A DNA stretch of 64,000 nt. Source: Clavibacter sp. A6099 (GTDB lineage: Bacteria; Actinomycetota; Actinomycetes; Actinomycetales; Microbacteriaceae). The position numbers and the translations under genes were made by a program. This document shows, in pieces, positions 33,128 to 42,050 of the stretch (position 1 is the stretch's first letter; each line of letters opens with the position of its first letter). The notes beneath the pieces are model-generated. The model had not been told where the DNA came from. It ran no database searches and saw nothing but the letters and a program-made list of their open reading frames with translations. Location of the stretch: the NCBI RefSeq assembly GCF_021919125.1, contig NZ_CP083439.1:372001-436000 (forward strand), read 5' to 3'.

Positions 33128-33490
33128 CTACGGCCGCTCGTCCACCACGCCCACGAACCGGCTGCCGATCCCGTCGACCTCGCGGCGGGCGAGGCCCAGC
33201 GCGGGCTCGGGGAGCTCGTCGGGGGAGTGGCGCTCGCAGGAGAGGTAGGAGAACTCCGGCCACCACTTCTTCGGGCGCACGGCCTCGGTGAAGCCGCAGA
33301 CCTCGCACGTGAGCTGCACCCAGACGGGCCGCTTGCCGGTCGCGTTCGCGCGGGACTGCGCGAGCCAGGCGGGCGGATCCTGGTCCATCGCGGCGATCGC
33401 GGACTCCGGGACGCGCCCCGGGATGCCGTGGCGCGTGGCCATCTCCAGCGGGATGCCCAGCCGCAGCGCGGCCTCTCGTCTCGTGATCAT
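33128..33490 (-). CDS. Small protein with a CxxC motif, function unknown
   Basis: 120 residues. The N-terminus (MITRREAALRLGIPLEMATRH) looks like an excisionase-type or AraC-like helix pair. The middle has CEVCGFTEAVRPKKWW, and a third cysteine and histidine in SCERHSP could complete a zinc site. It resembles short actinobacterial DNA-associated hypothetical proteins, but I do not recognise the family. Confidence 0.55.
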   Translation of the reverse strand: MITRREAALRLGIPLEMATRHGIPGRVPESAIAAMDQDPPAWLAQSRANATGKRPVWVQLTCEVCGFTEAVRPKKWWPEFSYLSCERHSPDELPEPALGLARREVDGIGSRFVGVVDERP

Positions 33491-33536
33491 GTCGGTCCAG
33501 GGTACGCGGCGGCGCTCGTCCGCTGGGCATCACCCG

Positions 33537-33560
33537 AATTGGATTGCGCACAACCTAGTT
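33537..33560 (+). promoter_or_regulatory. Probable OhrR operator over the ohrR promoter
   Basis: AATTGGATTG and CAACCTAGTT form an imperfect dyad (7 of 10 pairs) around CGCA. It covers the -35 element TTGCGC (33544-33549), which lies 17 bases before the -10 CAGGGT (33567-33572). A repressor bound here would block its own promoter. Confidence 0.5.
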
Positions 33561-33578
33561 CCGTGGCAGGGTCGAGTC

Positions 33579-34115
33579 ATGACCGATCGCGAGCCCTGCG
33601 CCCCCGCCGACGAGACCGCGCCGCCCGCGCGCATCGCCGACGAGCTCGTCTGCTTCTCCCTCTACACGGCCTCGCGCTCCACGACGCAGGCGTACCGCGC
33701 GCTCCTCGCGCCATGGGGGCTCACCTACCCGCAGTACCTCGTGCTGGTGCTGCTGTGGTCGGGCGACGACCGCACGGTCACCGAGCTCGGGCAGCAGCTC
33801 GACCTCGACTCGGGCACGCTCTCGCCGCTGCTCGCGCGGATGGAGGAGGCCGGCTTCATCACCCGCCGCCGGATCTCCGCCGACCAGCGCGTGGTCACGG
33901 TGTCGCTCGCCGCGCGCGGCCGCACCGTGCGGGCCGAGCTCGCGCACGTGCCCGCGGCGATCATCCGCGGCATGGGCCTCGACCTCGACCGCGCGCGCCA
34001 GCTGCTCGCCACCCTGCACCTGCTGACCGCGGGGATGCAGGACGCCACGGCCGAGGCGCTCGCGCAGCCCGCGACCCGGCCGGCCGAGGCGTCGGCGCGC
34101 ACCCGCACCCCCTGA
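33579..34115 (+). CDS. ohrR: OhrR-like MarR-family peroxide sensor
   Basis: 178 residues. The N-terminal DELVCFSLYTASRS carries the conserved redox cysteine (C25) of OhrR. The winged HTH covers about 55-115 (TVTELGQQLDLDSGTLSPLL, with wing RRRISADQRVV). OhrR represses ohr until an organic hydroperoxide oxidises the cysteine. The tail is longer than usual (Ala/Thr/Arg-rich, about 20 residues). ohr follows 62 bases downstream. CAGGGT lies six bases before the ATG. Confidence 0.88.
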   Translation: MTDREPCAPADETAPPARIADELVCFSLYTASRSTTQAYRALLAPWGLTYPQYLVLVLLWSGDDRTVTELGQQLDLDSGTLSPLLARMEEAGFITRRRISADQRVVTVSLAARGRTVRAELAHVPAAIIRGMGLDLDRARQLLATLHLLTAGMQDATAEALAQPATRPAEASARTRTP

Positions 34116-34177
34116 TCCGCACCACCCCCATCCCCACCCACGGCCGCCACGAGCGGCCACGAACGGAAGGAACCGAC

Positions 34178-34600
34178 ATGGACGCCCTCTACACCGCGGA
34201 GGCCCTCGCCACGGGAGCCGGCCGCGACGGCCGCGTGGCCGTCAGCGACAGCGACCTCGCGCTCGACCTCTCCATCCCCAAGGCCATGGGCGGATCCGGC
34301 GAGGGCGCGAACCCCGAGCAGCTCTTCGCCGCCGGCTACGCCGCGTGCTTCCACTCCGCGCTGCAGGGCGTCGCCCGCGCGCGCAAGGTGAAGATCGCCG
34401 ACTCGAGCGTGGGCAGCCGCGTGAGCATCGGATCCAACGGCCAGGGCGGCTACCAGCTGGCCGTGCACCTCGAGGTCGTCATCCCCGGGGTCGAGCACGA
34501 CCTCGCGCAGGAGCTCGCCGACCAGGCGCACCAGGTCTGCCCGTACTCGAACGCGACCCGCGGCAACATCGAGGTCGTCGTCACGGTCTCGGACGACTGA
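34178..34600 (+). CDS. ohr: Organic hydroperoxide resistance protein
   Basis: 140 residues, OsmC/Ohr fold, a dithiol peroxidase that reduces organic and fatty-acid hydroperoxides. Both catalytic cysteines are present: C57 in GYAACFHSAL and C121 in VCPYSNA. N-terminal TAEALATGAGRDGRV is typical. Shine-Dalgarno GGAAGGAA precedes the ATG. Preceded by ohrR and overlapping the DoxX-like gene by one base (TGATG). Confidence 0.93.
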   Translation: MDALYTAEALATGAGRDGRVAVSDSDLALDLSIPKAMGGSGEGANPEQLFAAGYAACFHSALQGVARARKVKIADSSVGSRVSIGSNGQGGYQLAVHLEVVIPGVEHDLAQELADQAHQVCPYSNATRGNIEVVVTVSDD

Positions 34601-35007
34601 TGGCCGGCCTCGCCCGCACGTCCTTCCCGCGCACGGCCGCCCGCGTCGTGCTCGGATCGTTCCTCGCGTTCGCCGGGGTATCGCACCTCACGGTCGCGCG
34701 CGAGGAGTTCCGCGCGCAGGTCCCGAAGTCGCTGCCGGTGCCCGAGGACGTGACCGTCATCGGATCCGGTGTGGCTGAGATCACACTCGGCTCGGCCCTG
34801 CTGTTCGCGCGCTCGCGCCGCGGCCTCGCGGGCTGGGCGGCCGCCGCGTTCTTCACGGCGATCTTCCCGGGCAACATCGCGCAGTACGTCCACAAGCGCG
34901 ACGCGTTCGGCCTCGACACCGACGCCAAGCGGTTCCGCCGCCTGTTCTTCCAGCCGGTGCTCATCGGGCTGGCGCTCTGGTCGACGGGTGCGCTGAAGAA
35001 GCGCTGA
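34600..35007 (+). CDS. DoxX-like membrane protein
   Basis: 135 residues with about four membrane segments; the fragment RVVLGSFLAFAGVSHLTVAR is typical of DoxX/SURF4-like small membrane proteins, some of which join oxidative stress complexes. Its start overlaps the ohr stop (TGATG), so it is translated with ohr and probably belongs to the peroxide response. Confidence 0.75.
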   Translation: MAGLARTSFPRTAARVVLGSFLAFAGVSHLTVAREEFRAQVPKSLPVPEDVTVIGSGVAEITLGSALLFARSRRGLAGWAAAAFFTAIFPGNIAQYVHKRDAFGLDTDAKRFRRLFFQPVLIGLALWSTGALKKR

Positions 35008-35151
35008 TCCGCCACGCGCTCGACGACGGCCACCGGATCCCGCAGAGGGCCGGTGGTCGTCGGCCGTGACGGGGTCGCTCGTGCATCGTGAGCATGCCCG
35101 TCCGCCGGCCCGGAGATGTGCCCGACCGCCGCACCCTGCCAAGCTGTCGGC

Positions 35152-35364
35152 ATGGCGGACGACCGGGACGAGGGCCTGGCCTCGTCGATCATGCGCGACC
35201 AGTACCTCTACCTCGTGATCACCGGGGTCGTCGCGATCGTCTACGGCACCCTGCATCCGGAGCAGCGCGTGCTGGGCTACGTCGCCGGCGGTCTGTTCAT
35301 CGTGGTCGGCGGCATCCTGCTCCGCTGGTCGCTGCGACGGAAGCGGGAGCGCGGCGGGCGATAG
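35152..35364 (+). CDS. Small membrane protein, paralogue of the one at 5723
   Basis: 70 residues, two membrane segments: YLYLVITGVVAIVYGTLHPE then RVLGYVAGGLFIVVGGILL, and a basic end (RRKRERGGR). It shares the HPEQRVLG loop with the protein at 5723-5950, on the same strand 29 kb away. CAAGCT (35140-35145) lies six bases before the ATG. Function unknown. Confidence 0.7.
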   Translation: MADDRDEGLASSIMRDQYLYLVITGVVAIVYGTLHPEQRVLGYVAGGLFIVVGGILLRWSLRRKRERGGR

Positions 35365-35386
35365 GCGGGACCGGTGGTCGCGGGCC

Positions 35387-35415
35387 TTGACCGGGCCCGA
35401 CGTGCACGGGACGCT
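35387..35415 (+). promoter_or_regulatory. Promoter of the VOC gene at 35453
   Basis: TTGACC (35387-35392), 17 bases, then GACGCT (35410-35415). The leader is about 30 bases and contains AAGGAGA before the ATG at 35453. Confidence 0.5.
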
Positions 35416-35452
35416 GAGCGCATCGATGCCGACCGTCTCGAAGGAGAGACCG

Positions 35453-35875
35453 ATGACCATGATCTTCGTCAACCTGCCCGTCACGGACCTGCCCCGGGCG
35501 ATCGCCTTCTACGAGGCCGTCGGCTGCACGGTGAACCCCGACTTCAGCGACGAGAAGGCCGCGTGCCTCACGATCGAGGAGGGCCACAGCGCGTTCATGC
35601 TCCTCGTGCGGGACTTCTTCCAGTCGTTCACCGACCAGCCGCTCGGCGATCCCGCCCGCACCGTGTCGGCGATCACCGCGGTCGACCTGCCCAGCCGGGC
35701 GGCGGTGGACGCGGCGGCCGAGGCCGGCCTCGCGGCGGGCGGCACGGAGGCGCGCCCGCCCACTGACCACGGGTTCGTCTACCAGCGCCAGCTCACGGAT
35801 CCCGACGGCAACGTCATCGAGGTCGGGCACATGGATCCGGCGTTCATGCCGCACGGGTCGGACGCAGCGAGCTGA
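35453..35875 (+). CDS. VOC (glyoxalase/bleomycin resistance) family protein
   Basis: 140 residues, starting MTMIFVNLPVTDLPRAIAFY. Two beta-alpha-beta-beta-beta units with a YQRQLTDPDGNVIEVGHMDP ending, as in PhnB/glyoxalase-like lactoylglutathione lyase homologues. A metal-binding glutamate is kept in the C-terminal strand (VIEVG), but the first-half ligand is not evident. Substrate unknown. Confidence 0.82.
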   Translation: MTMIFVNLPVTDLPRAIAFYEAVGCTVNPDFSDEKAACLTIEEGHSAFMLLVRDFFQSFTDQPLGDPARTVSAITAVDLPSRAAVDAAAEAGLAAGGTEARPPTDHGFVYQRQLTDPDGNVIEVGHMDPAFMPHGSDAAS

Positions 35876-35894
35876 GGCGCGTCGGGGCCTCGCG

Positions 35895-37019
35895 CTACCG
35901 CAGCATCCGCAGGAACGCCGTGATGTCGTCCGCCAGCAGCCCCGGTTCCTCGTGCGGCGCGAAGTGGCCGCCGCGCGGCATGGTCGTGTACCGCACTACG
36001 TCGTAGGTGCGCTCGGCCCAGCTCCGGGGCGGGTGCACGAGGTCGTGCGGGAAGACGGCGACCGCTGTCGGCACCCGCACGCGCTCCACCGGCGCGGTGC
36101 GTCCGGAGCCGTGCGCGAAGTACGGGCGGAGCGAGGTGCCGATGGATCCGGTGAACCAGTAGAGGGAGGCCAGCGTCAGCAGGTGGTCGTCGCTGAAGGC
36201 GCGGGACACGTCGCCGCCGCAGTCGCTCCACGCGCGGTGCTTCTCGAGGATCCACGACAGCAGGCCCACGGGCGAGTCCTGCAGCGCGGGCGCGAGGGTG
36301 AGGGGACGCGTCTGCTGCTGGTGCTCGTAGCCGCCCTCGGCCGACTCCCACGCGCGCACCTCCTCCATGTGCGCGCGCTCCTCGTCCGTGAGCGTCGCCT
36401 CGTCGAGGTCGCGAGGTGCAGCGACCGCCATCAGGTGGATCCCCGCGACCGCCTCCGGGTGGGCCTCCGCCAGCCGCGACGTGATCCCGGCACCGAGGTC
36501 GCCGCCGTGCGCCGCGTAGCGCGCGAAGCCCAGCTCCTCGGTCATCAGCCGGTGCCAGAGCTCGTGCGTCGGCTCGTCGATCCGAGGGCGCTGCGGCGAG
36601 AGCGGGAAGCCGGGGAGCGCGGGGACGATCACGGTGACGGCGTCTCCCGGGTCGCCGCCGGAGCGCGACGGCTGGGACAGCCGCTCGGCGATCGGCACCA
36701 GCTCCAGCGCGGAGCTCGGCCAGCCGTTCGTGAGCACGATAGGGAGCCCGCCGGATCGCTCCGCCTCGAAGCGCAGGTACGAGACCGGCGTGCCGTCGAG
36801 GTCGGCGACCGCCCACGGCAGTGCGCGGATCTCGCGCTCGCGCGCCCGCCAGTCGAACCCGTCGGCCCACACGGCGGCGAGGCGGCGCAGCGTCGCCTGG
36901 TCCGTGCCGGCCTCCCACGGCTCGACCGGCCACTCCGGCGCCCAGCGGGTGCGGCGGATCCGGTCGCGCAGGTCGTCGAGGTCGGCGTCGGTGACGTGCA
37001 GGGGCAGCGGGTGGGTCAT
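35895..37019 (-). CDS. Epoxide hydrolase family protein
   Basis: 374 residues, with the N-terminal EHN domain (LPLHVTDADLDDLRDRIRRT then RWAPEW) and an alpha/beta-hydrolase core. Nucleophile Asp174 is in HGGDLGAG and the histidine in PRGGHFAPHEEP, as in microsomal-type epoxide hydrolases. The oxyanion motif reads NGWP instead of the usual HGWP, an unusual change. Likely opens an epoxide to a diol; natural substrate unknown. Confidence 0.86.
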   Translation of the reverse strand: MTHPLPLHVTDADLDDLRDRIRRTRWAPEWPVEPWEAGTDQATLRRLAAVWADGFDWRAREREIRALPWAVADLDGTPVSYLRFEAERSGGLPIVLTNGWPSSALELVPIAERLSQPSRSGGDPGDAVTVIVPALPGFPLSPQRPRIDEPTHELWHRLMTEELGFARYAAHGGDLGAGITSRLAEAHPEAVAGIHLMAVAAPRDLDEATLTDEERAHMEEVRAWESAEGGYEHQQQTRPLTLAPALQDSPVGLLSWILEKHRAWSDCGGDVSRAFSDDHLLTLASLYWFTGSIGTSLRPYFAHGSGRTAPVERVRVPTAVAVFPHDLVHPPRSWAERTYDVVRYTTMPRGGHFAPHEEPGLLADDITAFLRMLR

Positions 37020-37081
37020 CGGGGTCCTGACGTGGCGGGCGGGCGCGGTCCCCCCATGGTCCCGCGGACCGCCGACGGGAT

Positions 37082-38140
37082 CTACGTCCGCCGCCGCCTC
37101 GCCATCACCGCGCGCTGCAGCAGCACGAAGACCAGGAGGATCCCGCCCGTGATGATGGTGGTCGCCTCGGGCGGGATGCCGCCGTCGCGCGTGATGAGCA
37201 CGTTCATCAGGCCCAGCACGAGGGCGCCGACGACCGAGCCGAGCACGAAGCCGACGCCGCCCGTGAGGAGTGTGCCGCCGATCACGGTCGCGGCGATCGC
37301 GTCGAGCTCCCAGCCGATGCCGGTGATGTTCTGCGCGCTGCCGAGCCGGGCCGTGTAGATCACCGAGGCGAGACCGGCGAGCGTGCCGCTGATCACGTAG
37401 ACGGCGAGCTTGGTGCGGCGCACGGGCAGGCCCATGAGCGCGGCCGACTGCTCGGATCCACCGATCGCGTACACGGTGCGGCCGAGCCGGGTGCGGTGCA
37501 GCACGAAGAACGCGACGGCCACCACGACGAGCGCGATGAGCACGCCCGGCGTCGTCACGACGTCGTTGACCTTCGGGCCGTCGACGACCTTCATGTTCGT
37601 GGCGAGCGACCGCAGCGGCGACTCGTCGTCGAGCCGCTCGGGGACGGTGCTGAGGATGGAGGCGAGCCCGCGGCCGAGGAACATCATCGCGAGCGTCGCG
37701 ATGAACGGCTGCACGTCGAAGAACTGGATCAGCACGCCCGAGACGACGCCGGAGGCCGTGCCGATGAGGATCATCAGCACCATCACCACCCACGGGTTCC
37801 AGCCCGCGTTCGCGAGCAGCACGCCCGCGACGCTGCTCACGGCGACGATCGCGCCGACGGACAGGTCGATCCCGCCCGTGAGGATCACGAAGGTCAGCCC
37901 CACGGCGAGCACGATGACGTGCGCGTTGTTGATCAGCAGGTTCGACAGAGTCGCGGCCTGCAGGATGCGGCCGTACGCGATCTCGCCGTAGGCCAGCATC
38001 ACGAGCAGGATCACCAGGGCGGCGACCGTCGGCAGCGAGTCGAGGCGGAGGCGCATGCGGCGGCGCGCCGGCCGGGGAGCGGGGCCGGGTCCCGGTGCGG
38101 GGGTCGGCGTGGCGGGCTGCTGGATCGTCGTGGCGCTCAT
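37082..38140 (-). CDS. yjfF: Galactofuranose-type sugar ABC transporter permease 2 (YjfF-like)
   Basis: 352 residues with about 8-10 membrane segments, BPD_transp_2/RbsC type. Typical blocks: VGLTFVILTGGIDLSVGAIV and GGTLLTGGVGFVLGSVVGAL. The N-terminal 30 residues are proline-rich. It overlaps the first permease by ATGA. Gene order binding protein, ATPase, YtfT-like, YjfF-like matches the E. coli galactofuranose importer, so a furanose or related sugar is the likely substrate. Confidence 0.83.
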   Translation of the reverse strand: MSATTIQQPATPTPAPGPGPAPRPARRRMRLRLDSLPTVAALVILLVMLAYGEIAYGRILQAATLSNLLINNAHVIVLAVGLTFVILTGGIDLSVGAIVAVSSVAGVLLANAGWNPWVVMVLMILIGTASGVVSGVLIQFFDVQPFIATLAMMFLGRGLASILSTVPERLDDESPLRSLATNMKVVDGPKVNDVVTTPGVLIALVVVAVAFFVLHRTRLGRTVYAIGGSEQSAALMGLPVRRTKLAVYVISGTLAGLASVIYTARLGSAQNITGIGWELDAIAATVIGGTLLTGGVGFVLGSVVGALVLGLMNVLITRDGGIPPEATTIITGGILLVFVLLQRAVMARRRRT

Positions 38141-39228
38141 GCGGGCACGGCCTCCTTCTCGGTCGGCACGGGGGTGGGCGCCGGCGGGCGGCGCCTCGTG
38201 AACAGCGCGCGGACGCGCCGGGACTGCAGGAGCACGATCGCGACGATCACGATGGCCTTGAAGGCGGGCGTGGCCGAGGACGAGATGCCGAGGAACACGA
38301 CCGTCTTGTCGAGGGTCGCGATGAGGAGCGCGCCGACGGCCGCCCCGAGCAGGTGGAACTTGCCGCCCGCGAGCGAGGTGCCGCCGATGACGACCGCGAG
38401 GATCGCGTCGAGCTCCAGCTGGTAGCCGGTGCGGGAGACGTCGACCGTCATGACGCTCGCCGTGGCGAAGATCCCGGCGACGCCCGCGAGCAGGCCGCTC
38501 GCGATGTACGCGGTGAACAGGAGCGCGCGGCGGTCGAGGCCCGCGAGGCGCGCGGCCTGCGGATCCATGCCGATCGCCTCGATCATGAGCCCGAGGGCGC
38601 TGCGCCGCACGAGCACGGCGACGCCGATCGTGATGAGCACGGCCAGCAGGAACACCACCGGCAGCCCCACGAGGTAGCCGTTGGCGACCCAGCGGAACGG
38701 CTCGTTGGCGGCGGCCGTGTTCTGGCCCGCCGTGATGACCTTCGCGAGGCCGCGGCCGGCGAGCATGATCACGAGCGTGCTGATGAACGGCTGCAGCCCC
38801 ACGACGGAGACGAGCATGCCGTTGACCGCGCCGAGGATCCCGGCGATGAGGAGCGCGAGGCCCATCGCGCCGAGCGCGACGCCGAGCGAGTCGGATCCGG
38901 CCGCCTTCAGGAACTCCATGGAGACGGCGCCGGCGACCACCATGATCGAGCCGACGCTCAGGTCGATGCCGCCGGTGGCGACCACGAGGCACATGCCCAC
39001 CGCGATCATCAGCACGGGCGCCGCGGCGCGGAGGATGTCGACGAGGTTGCCCACCAGGTTCCCCGTGTCCGGGTTCACCGAGAGCGCCAGGTAGCCGGGG
39101 TCCTTCGCCACGTTGATCGCCAGCAGCAGGACGATCGCGACCGTGCCCCAGAACCAGGGCCGGTGCAGCACGTCGCCGAGGCCGCGCGCGCTGGGGCGGC
39201 GGATCGGGGTGGTCGTCGGGTCGCTCAT
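38137..39228 (-). CDS. ytfT: Galactofuranose-type sugar ABC transporter permease 1 (YtfT-like)
   Basis: 363 residues with about 8-10 membrane segments. Landmarks are VGMCLVVATGGIDLSVGSIM and GGTSLAGGKFHLLGAAVGAL. Paired with the second permease it forms the membrane channel. Overlaps by ATGA at both ends (ATPase upstream, second permease downstream), implying equal-stoichiometry translation. Confidence 0.83.
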   Translation of the reverse strand: MSDPTTTPIRRPSARGLGDVLHRPWFWGTVAIVLLLAINVAKDPGYLALSVNPDTGNLVGNLVDILRAAAPVLMIAVGMCLVVATGGIDLSVGSIMVVAGAVSMEFLKAAGSDSLGVALGAMGLALLIAGILGAVNGMLVSVVGLQPFISTLVIMLAGRGLAKVITAGQNTAAANEPFRWVANGYLVGLPVVFLLAVLITIGVAVLVRRSALGLMIEAIGMDPQAARLAGLDRRALLFTAYIASGLLAGVAGIFATASVMTVDVSRTGYQLELDAILAVVIGGTSLAGGKFHLLGAAVGALLIATLDKTVVFLGISSSATPAFKAIVIVAIVLLQSRRVRALFTRRRPPAPTPVPTEKEAVPA

Positions 39229-40799
39229 CGGGCTGCCTCCTCGGGCACGGTGTCGGGCACGGTCTCGAGCGCGATGTCGGAGACGCCCTCCTCCGCGATG
39301 GCGGCGACGATCGACTGGGCCGTCACGTCGGGTCCCGCCTCCAGCTCGGCGATCTTGCGGTGGTCCTTGAGCACGACGATCCGGTCGCTGAGCCGCACCA
39401 CCTCCTCCAGCTCCGAGGAGATGAACACGACGGCGACGCCCGTGTCGGCGAGGGCGGCGACCTGCTCCTGGATCTCGGCCTTGGCGCCCACGTCGATCCC
39501 GCGGGTCGGCTCGTCGAGGATCAGCAGCTCGGGCTCCGTGGCGAGCCACCGTCCGAGCAGGACCTTCTGCTGGTTGCCGCCGGACAGGTTCCGGATGGGC
39601 CGGTCGGGATCCGCGGGCCGCACGTTGAGCTCGGTGAGGTACTTCGCGACGATGCGGTCCTTCTCCTTGCGCGGCAGGGGACGAGCCCAGCCGCGCTTCG
39701 CCTGCACGGCGAGCACGAGGTTCTCCCGCACGCTGAGGTCGCGGATGATCCCCTCGTCGCGCCGGTTCTCGCTCGAGAACGCGATGCGGTGCTCGAGCGC
39801 CTTCGCGGGGGAGGAGATGGCGACGGGTGCGCCGTCCATGGTCACGGATCCGGTGTCGGGCTTGTCGACGCCGTAGAGGAGGCGCGCGAGCTCGGTGCGG
39901 CCGGAGCCGAGGAGCCCGGCGAGGCCGACGACCTCGCCGCGGCGGAGCTCCACGTCGGTGGCGTCGAGCGAGCCCTTCCGGCCGATCCCGGTGGCCCGGT
40001 ACACGGGCTCGCCCGCGGCCACCTGGCGGCTGGCGCGCTCGCGGTCGAGGGAGCGGAGGGTCTGCAGGTCCTTGCCGATCATCTCGGCGATGAGCCCGGC
40101 CCGGTCGATGTCGCGCGTGAGGTGCTCGCCCACGAGCCTGCCGTTGCGGAGCACCGTGAGCCGGTCGCTGATCGCGAAGACCTGGTCGAGGAAGTGGGAG
40201 ACGAAGAGGATGGCGACGCCCTCGTCGCGGAGGCGGCGCATCACGCGGAAGAGGCCCTCGACCTCGTCGGCGTCGAGGCTGGAGGTCGGCTCGTCGAGGA
40301 TCAGCACCTTCGAGTCGAGCACGGTCGCCCGGCTGATCGCCACGAGCTGCTGCAGCGCGAGGCTGATGGTGGAGAGCGGCGTGCGCGGATCCAGGTGGCC
40401 GAGCCCCACGCGCGCCAGCACCTCGGAGGCGGCGGCGTGCGTGCCCTTCCAGTCGATGCCGAAGCGGCCGCGCTTCTCGTGGCCGAGCATGACGTTCTCG
40501 CCGATGGTGAGGTTCCCGCAGAGGTTGACCTCCTGGTAGACCGTGGAGATCCCGGCGGCCTGTGCGTCGGCGGTGCCGGAGAGGCGCCGCTCGGATCCGT
40601 CGACGACGACCCGGCCGGAGTCGATCCCGTAGACGCCCGTGAGCGCCTTGATGAGGGTCGACTTCCCGGCGCCGTTCTCGCCCATGAGCGTGTGGACCTC
40701 ACCGGGGAAGAGCCGGAGGTCGACCCCGTCGAGCGCCTTGACGCCCGGGAAGGAGATGGTGATGCCCCGCATCTCGACGATGGGGCTGGGTGCCTGCAT
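39225..40799 (-). CDS. ytfR: Sugar ABC transporter ATP-binding protein (YtfR-like)
   Basis: 524 residues, two ABC domains fused as in RbsA/MglA/YtfR. First: Walker A GENGAGKST, Walker B VLILDEPTSSLD. Second: degenerate Walker A GLLGSGRTEL, signature LSGGNQQKVLLGRWL, Walker B LLILDEPTRGIDVG. It energises the coupled permeases. Shine-Dalgarno GGAG precedes the ATG; the gene is 94 bases after the binding-protein gene. Confidence 0.88.
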   Translation of the reverse strand: MQAPSPIVEMRGITISFPGVKALDGVDLRLFPGEVHTLMGENGAGKSTLIKALTGVYGIDSGRVVVDGSERRLSGTADAQAAGISTVYQEVNLCGNLTIGENVMLGHEKRGRFGIDWKGTHAAASEVLARVGLGHLDPRTPLSTISLALQQLVAISRATVLDSKVLILDEPTSSLDADEVEGLFRVMRRLRDEGVAILFVSHFLDQVFAISDRLTVLRNGRLVGEHLTRDIDRAGLIAEMIGKDLQTLRSLDRERASRQVAAGEPVYRATGIGRKGSLDATDVELRRGEVVGLAGLLGSGRTELARLLYGVDKPDTGSVTMDGAPVAISSPAKALEHRIAFSSENRRDEGIIRDLSVRENLVLAVQAKRGWARPLPRKEKDRIVAKYLTELNVRPADPDRPIRNLSGGNQQKVLLGRWLATEPELLILDEPTRGIDVGAKAEIQEQVAALADTGVAVVFISSELEEVVRLSDRIVVLKDHRKIAELEAGPDVTAQSIVAAIAEEGVSDIALETVPDTVPEEAAR

Positions 40800-40893
40800 G
40801 GCGCGTGCTCCGTTCCTCCGCCGGCGTCGTCGCCTGCGGGTGGGGGCGGCGGGGCGGATGGTCCGCCCCGCCGCGGGTGTCCGTGCGATCGGG

Positions 40894-41898
40894 TCAGAAC
40901 TTCCGGTCGGGCAGCGCGGAGGCGGCCTTCTCGGGCGAGTCGAACGTGTCCGACGGGACGACGATCGACGCCTCGACGCTCTCGCCGTCGAGCAGCTTCT
41001 GCACGGCCTCGAGCGCCGTGTCGCCGAACAGCGGGTTGTACTCGGCGACGAAGCTGAGCTTGCCCTCGGCGAGGGCCTCCAGCGCGCCCTTCGTGCCGTC
41101 GATGGTCGCGATCTTCACGTCCTCGCCGGGCGTGAGGCCCGCCTCCTCGACGGCCTGGACGGCGCCGAGCCCCATCTCGTCGTTCTGCGCGAACACCATC
41201 TGCACGTCGTTCGCGTTCGACTTGAGCACGGTCTCGAAGACGCTCTTGGCCTCCTCGGTCGACCAGTTGGCGGTCTGCGCGCCGACCTTCGTGAACGCGG
41301 TGTCGGCGCCGATGACGTCGTTCCAGCCCTCGTTGCGCTCGTTGACGACGGAGACGCCCGCGGGGCCCTCGAGCGTGAAGTACTTGCCGCCCTCGGGCAG
41401 CGCGGTCTTCGCCCAGTCGGCGACCGACTCGCTCACGGCGATGTTGTCGGGCGCGATGCGGGTCGCGTAGAGGGAGGTGTCGTCGGGCTCGATGCCGCGG
41501 TCGATGAGGACCACGGGGATCTCGGCCTCCTTGGCGCGCTCGAGCGAGTCCTCCCAGCCGGAGCCCTCGGTGGCCGAGAGCAGGATCACGTCGACGCCCT
41601 CGTCGACGAACGACGTGAACGCGTCGATCTGCGACTTCTGGTCGTTGTTGGTGGCGGGCGCGTACTTGAGGTCGAAGCCGGCCTCCTTCGTGAACGTGTC
41701 CTGGATGTTCTTCTCGTTGGCCTGGCGCCAGGCGCCCTCGGGGCCGACCGCGACGAAGCCGACGGTGGCCGTCTCCCCGCCGCTGTCGGCGGCGCCGCCC
41801 GCGGTGGATCCGGTGCCCGAGTTGCTCGAGCAGGCCGCGAGGCCCAGGGCGATGGCCCCGGCCGCGGCGATGGTGGCGATGCGCCTCTTCGTGGACAT
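40894..41898 (-). CDS. ytfQ: Sugar ABC transporter substrate-binding lipoprotein (YtfQ-like)
   Basis: 334 residues. Signal peptide with lipobox (LAACSS) and a Ser/Gly linker, then a periplasmic-binding-protein type I fold (VGFVAVGPEGAWRQANEKN, VILLSATEGSGWEDSLERA, VVLIDRGIE, MVFAQNDEMGLGAVQAVEE). The AWRQAN and DRGIE pieces match galactofuranose-binding YtfQ. Strong Shine-Dalgarno AAGGAGGAG. The upstream region carries two LacI-type operators. Confidence 0.86.
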   Translation of the reverse strand: MSTKRRIATIAAAGAIALGLAACSSNSGTGSTAGGAADSGGETATVGFVAVGPEGAWRQANEKNIQDTFTKEAGFDLKYAPATNNDQKSQIDAFTSFVDEGVDVILLSATEGSGWEDSLERAKEAEIPVVLIDRGIEPDDTSLYATRIAPDNIAVSESVADWAKTALPEGGKYFTLEGPAGVSVVNERNEGWNDVIGADTAFTKVGAQTANWSTEEAKSVFETVLKSNANDVQMVFAQNDEMGLGAVQAVEEAGLTPGEDVKIATIDGTKGALEALAEGKLSFVAEYNPLFGDTALEAVQKLLDGESVEASIVVPSDTFDSPEKAASALPDRKF

Positions 41899-41996
41899 GT
41901 ATCTCCTCCTTGAGATGTTCGGGACGACTTCGTCCCTGACGGCCCTCGTGGGCCGGTGTTGCTGCGGTTGCGCGGGGTGCTGCCGCGTGCTCGTGA

Positions 41997-42010
41997 TGTT
42001 ACCGGTAACA
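41997..42010. promoter_or_regulatory. LacI-type operator 1
   Basis: TGTTACCGGTAACA, a perfect 14-base palindrome with the central CG expected for LacI-family regulators, upstream of the sugar-binding protein gene. Its centre is 34 bases (about three helical turns) from operator 2. Confidence 0.75.
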
Positions 42011-42030
42011 ACTTCGTCGGCGCAAGACCC

Positions 42031-42044
42031 TGTTACCGGGAACA
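42031..42044. promoter_or_regulatory. LacI-type operator 2
   Basis: TGTTACCGGGAACA, the same palindrome with one mismatched pair. It lies between operator 1 and the stop codon of the second ATPase gene. Confidence 0.7.
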
Positions 42045-42050
42045 CCCGCG

